A program made the position numbers and the translations under genes. Of a DNA stretch of 6,771 bases, positions 4,624 to 6,771 are shown one piece after another. The number at the start of each line of letters is the position of its first letter. Within the stretch, counting starts at the first letter, position 1. Source of the stretch: Defluviitaleaceae bacterium (GTDB taxonomy: Bacteria > Bacillota > Clostridia > Lachnospirales > WQUN01); NCBI GenBank assembly GCA_009782245.1, contig WRKK01000221.1, forward strand, positions 1 to 6,771. Reading direction: 5' to 3'. Below the pieces are notes generated by a model, which saw only the letters and a list, made by a program, of their open reading frames with translations, searched no databases and was not told the DNA's origin.

Positions 4624-5652
4624 CTAAGTCCGTTGCTGTTTAGGATCAACCGCTCTGCTTATAGTGCTACCAACAAAGTAAACGCACAAACTCATTACGA
4701 ATATTAGCACGGTTGCGGGCATCCATTGCCATAACCTGTTGGTTAAAACTATTGGGTTGGCGGCGGCATAACGTATTAAATTGCCCAAACTAGGAGTGCC
4801 GAACGGCAAGCCGAAACCCAAAATTGTCAACCCTGTTTCTATTCCCATGTTGCTCGCTACGGATATTGTGCCATCTACCACAATAATAGATGTTATGTTG
4901 GGCAAAACTTTTTTTACCATAATAATAAAGTTGCGTGTGCCTAAAGTTTTGGAGGCACTTACATAATCTAGCCCAACTTGTTGCATAACTTTTGCACGGA
5001 TAAGCCTTGCCCTGCCCATCCAACTTAGCAATGTTAGGAACATTATAAAATGCCATGTTTGGTAATTGGGCGTTATGGAAACTATAACTATAATCAGCAT
5101 TAAGCCTGGAATAAGCAGTAAAAACTCCAATATACGCATCATTGTGTTATCAATATGTCCGCCGTAATAGCCCGATATTAGCCCGTAAATTATACCAATT
5201 ATCATGCTGCCGATTGTTACAATTAACGCTATTGCAAAGGAATTTCTGGCACTTAGCATTAGTTGCTGCACCATATCCCTGCCCATTGGGTCTGTTCCCA
5301 AAAAGAACTCGCCAGCAAACCATTCTGGAGCACGGTCGGTGGTGCGAATATTAACCCGCAAAGCCTCTGTTTCGTCAAAGAAAAACCCTGTTGCAAACGC
5401 AAACACTAATATTAGTGCAAACACGACAAGTGCAACCATTGCCGCTTTAGTGTTCCAAATTTCTTTCCAAATAGTTTCGGCTAAACTTGGCACTTTTTCT
5501 GTGCTTTCAGCACCCTCTAAAAATTCATGGTCAAAAGTTTCTATTTGGTTTATTTCTTGGTTTATTTCCTGGTCTACTTCCGATTTTGACTCCGAACGCT
5601 TGTCGGAAATCCTTATTTTTCCGTACCCTTTTGTTTCAGCATATTCTGCCAT
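4624..5652 (-). CDS. oppC: Oligopeptide-type ABC transporter permease, OppC family
   Basis: This is the second membrane channel subunit of the importer. With the ATG at 5652 it has 342 residues; AGAGAGG (5661-5667) lies 8 nt upstream, whereas a GTG at 5661 would overlap that site. Residues 1 to about 68 are a hydrophilic, acidic cytoplasmic extension with a tandem EINQEINQ, longer than in many OppC proteins. The first membrane helix is at about 71-91. The family landmark FFLGTDPMGRDM (about 116-127) follows, then helices at roughly 138-160 and 174-193. The cytoplasmic EAA loop that docks the ATPase is at about 229-253 (DYVSASKTLG...VLPN), and GLTILGFGLP with PSLGNLI comes near 274-293. It starts 37 nt after oppB in the same orientation, so the two are one operon. 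No ATPase gene follows. The family call is firm; substrate is unknown. Confidence 0.92.
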   Translation of the reverse strand: MAEYAETKGYGKIRISDKRSESKSEVDQEINQEINQIETFDHEFLEGAESTEKVPSLAETIWKEIWNTKAAMVALVVFALILVFAFATGFFFDETEALRVNIRTTDRAPEWFAGEFFLGTDPMGRDMVQQLMLSARNSFAIALIVTIGSMIIGIIYGLISGYYGGHIDNTMMRILEFLLLIPGLMLIIVIVSITPNYQTWHFIMFLTLLSWMGRARLIRAKVMQQVGLDYVSASKTLGTRNFIIMVKKVLPNITSIIVVDGTISVASNMGIETGLTILGFGLPFGTPSLGNLIRYAAANPIVLTNRLWQWMPATVLIFVMSLCVYFVGSTISRAVDPKQQRT

Positions 5653-5668
5653 TATTTTCACCTCTCTA

Positions 5669-5692
5669 TATTTAGCTCTACATTTAGCTCTA
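5669..5692 (-). repeat. Two tandem 12-bp repeats between oppB and oppC
   Basis: TAGAGCTAAATG (5692-5681) and TAGAGCTAAATA (5680-5669) are adjacent on the minus strand. The first contains the TAG stop codon of oppB, and a third partial unit (TAGAG) runs into the ribosome binding site of oppC. This is probably a small replication-slippage duplication that lengthened the intergenic gap. Confidence 0.75.
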
Positions 5693-6655
5693 TTTTATTC
5701 TAATCCTCGGGTCAAATACCATTAAAGCAATATCGGATATTAACGCGCCCAGCAAAGTTAAAATTGCATAAAACATTATTAAAAAGTTTGCAAGACTAAA
5801 ATCACGGCTGTTTATCGATTGTATGAACAGCTGCCCCATTCCAGGATAGCCGAACACCTGCTCTATAAAGATAGTACCCGAAAGTAAGCCAACAATTACA
5901 AAGCCGATGCCGTTTGCCATTGGCAATAACGAGTTGCGTAAAATATGGCGGTTATACAGCACTTTTAGCGGTACGCCCTTTGCACGGGCGGTTGTTACAT
6001 AATCGGAATTTCTGTTGTCTACAATTTCGCTACGCAAAAACTGCACTATACCAACCGCGCCAAGCAACGCCATAGCGGCGGCGGGTAAAACCATATGCTG
6101 TATTCTGCTAACTTGTATAGCCCACCAGCCATCACTAAGCACCCGCACATCGACGCTGCCGCTTATCGGAAACCACCCCAGCAAAAAGCCAAAGAAATAC
6201 AGTAATATAAAGCCAAAAACGATAGTGGGCAAACTCATTCCAAAGTACAGATAATAGCTTATAATTTTTTCTTTCCAAGTAGCATTATAGCGGCCTGCGA
6301 TTATGCCCAACGGAATAGAAGTAGCATAAACCAAAATAACAGTAAAAATCGACAACCGTATAGTATTAGGCAACCGCTCGCCAACTATCCGCAATACAGA
6401 CACATGGTGCTGCATAGAAAGACCAAAATCGCCCTGCGAAATGCCATGAATCCAACGAACATAACGAATGTGCCAAGGGTCGTTTAAGCCGTGCATTTCC
6501 CGCAATTCTTCTATACGTGCGGGGTCAATATCTGGCTGAATTAGCCCAGAAAGTGCATCACCTGGCATAAAGTCTGCTATAAAGAAGATTAATAAACTTA
6601 GTATAAATATTTGCGGGATAAGTATCAAAGTCCGCCGTACCATTGTTTTCCACAT
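5690..6655 (-). CDS. oppB: Oligopeptide-type ABC transporter permease, OppB family
   Basis: This is the first membrane channel subunit, 321 residues, normal for OppB/DppB. It has an N-terminal helix at about 9-29 ending in the typical ADFMPGD. The extracellular LNDPWHIRYVRWIHGISQGDFGLS (split over 57-80) is followed by helices at about 99-120, 133-160, 188-206, 248-266 and 290-313. The EAA loop that contacts the ATPase lies at about 218-245 (DYVTTARAKG ... ILRNSLLP). The late signature FGYPGMGQLFIQSINSRD (268-285) and the C-terminal VFDPRIRIK complete the family pattern. The ATG at 6655 has a perfect AGGAGG (6664-6669) 8 nt upstream. No good promoter is visible in the 116 bases up to the right edge, so transcription may begin outside the window, perhaps with further opp genes. 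Confidence 0.94.
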   Translation of the reverse strand: MWKTMVRRTLILIPQIFILSLLIFFIADFMPGDALSGLIQPDIDPARIEELREMHGLNDPWHIRYVRWIHGISQGDFGLSMQHHVSVLRIVGERLPNTIRLSIFTVILVYATSIPLGIIAGRYNATWKEKIISYYLYFGMSLPTIVFGFILLYFFGFLLGWFPISGSVDVRVLSDGWWAIQVSRIQHMVLPAAAMALLGAVGIVQFLRSEIVDNRNSDYVTTARAKGVPLKVLYNRHILRNSLLPMANGIGFVIVGLLSGTIFIEQVFGYPGMGQLFIQSINSRDFSLANFLIMFYAILTLLGALISDIALMVFDPRIRIK

Positions 6656-6727
6656 TTGTGAAACCTCCTATTTTGTTTTTATGACTACCCAGATAATTCA
6701 TAATTTCAAATTGTTGGTGTTTCGTAG

Positions 6728-6771
6728 GGGCGACCGTCCTCGGTCGCCCGAATTTTACCACGGGCGACCGA
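6728..6771. repeat. Palindromic intergenic repeat (REP-like), running off the right edge
   Basis: GGGCGACCG (6728-6736), a 4-base loop TCCT and CGGTCGCCC (6741-6749) form a perfect 9-bp hairpin. After AATTTTACCA, a further copy of CGGGCGACCGA (6761-6771) starts at the edge, so at least one more hairpin arm, probably a second hairpin, lies beyond. GTAGGGGCGACCG-type palindromes are common dispersed intergenic repeats in clostridial genomes (general knowledge). A reading frame through it would encode the low-value peptide GRPRTVAPT, which I treat as spurious. Confidence 0.75.

Noticed and set aside
6558..6761. A 67-codon minus-strand reading frame overlapping the start of oppB
   Set aside because: Its N-terminus (GRPRTVAPT) is just a translation of the palindromic repeat and its remainder overlaps oppB in another frame; the AGGAGG site belongs to oppB.

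Overview
The window looks like part of a low-to-moderate-GC Firmicutes chromosome, probably an uncultured clostridium. The evidence is a lipoprotein-type peptide-binding protein, strong AGGAGG-like ribosome binding sites, a SigA-type promoter with consensus hexamers, and GC-rich dispersed palindromic repeats in otherwise AT-rich spacers. The exact genus cannot be read from the sequence. Every gene I can support lies on the minus strand, so the transcription order runs from high to low coordinates.

In transcription order: a short palindromic intergenic repeat at the right edge (6728-6771); oppB-like permease (6655-5690); oppC-like permease (5652-4624); a 196-base spacer with a GC-rich repeat block (4542-4606); a compact cluster of five small genes (4427-2722); a 443-base control region (2279-2721); an oppA-like lipoprotein (2278-332); a probable terminator (245-292); and the 5' end of a nucleotidyltransferase gene that runs off the left edge (199-1).

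The two permeases and the binding protein would form the membrane channel and the receptor of an ABC importer for oligopeptides or a related substrate. No ATPase (oppD/oppF) genes are present in the window. The binding-protein gene has its own promoter (TTGACA-17-TATAAT) with unusual surroundings: helically spaced A-tracts upstream, a perfect 7-3-7 palindrome at the predicted transcript start, and an array of 11-bp direct repeats in a leader of about 310 nt.

The most unusual part is the five-gene cluster between the permeases and the binding protein. Four of its genes (A, B, D and the N-terminal half of E) carry copies of one small Sm/SH3-like beta-barrel-type domain. Gene C is a free-standing domain that I recognise as the polymorphic toxin type 50 (Ntox50, BECR-fold nuclease) family. 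Gene E fuses the small domain directly to a second Ntox50-like domain in which three histidines conserved in gene C are missing. Genes D to A overlap by 1, 4 and 1 nt, so they should be translationally coupled. The layout resembles a toxin with an array of immunity-like paralogues, but it has no delivery domain and sits inside a peptide-transport locus. The toxin/immunity reading is inference and rests on the Ntox50 recognition.
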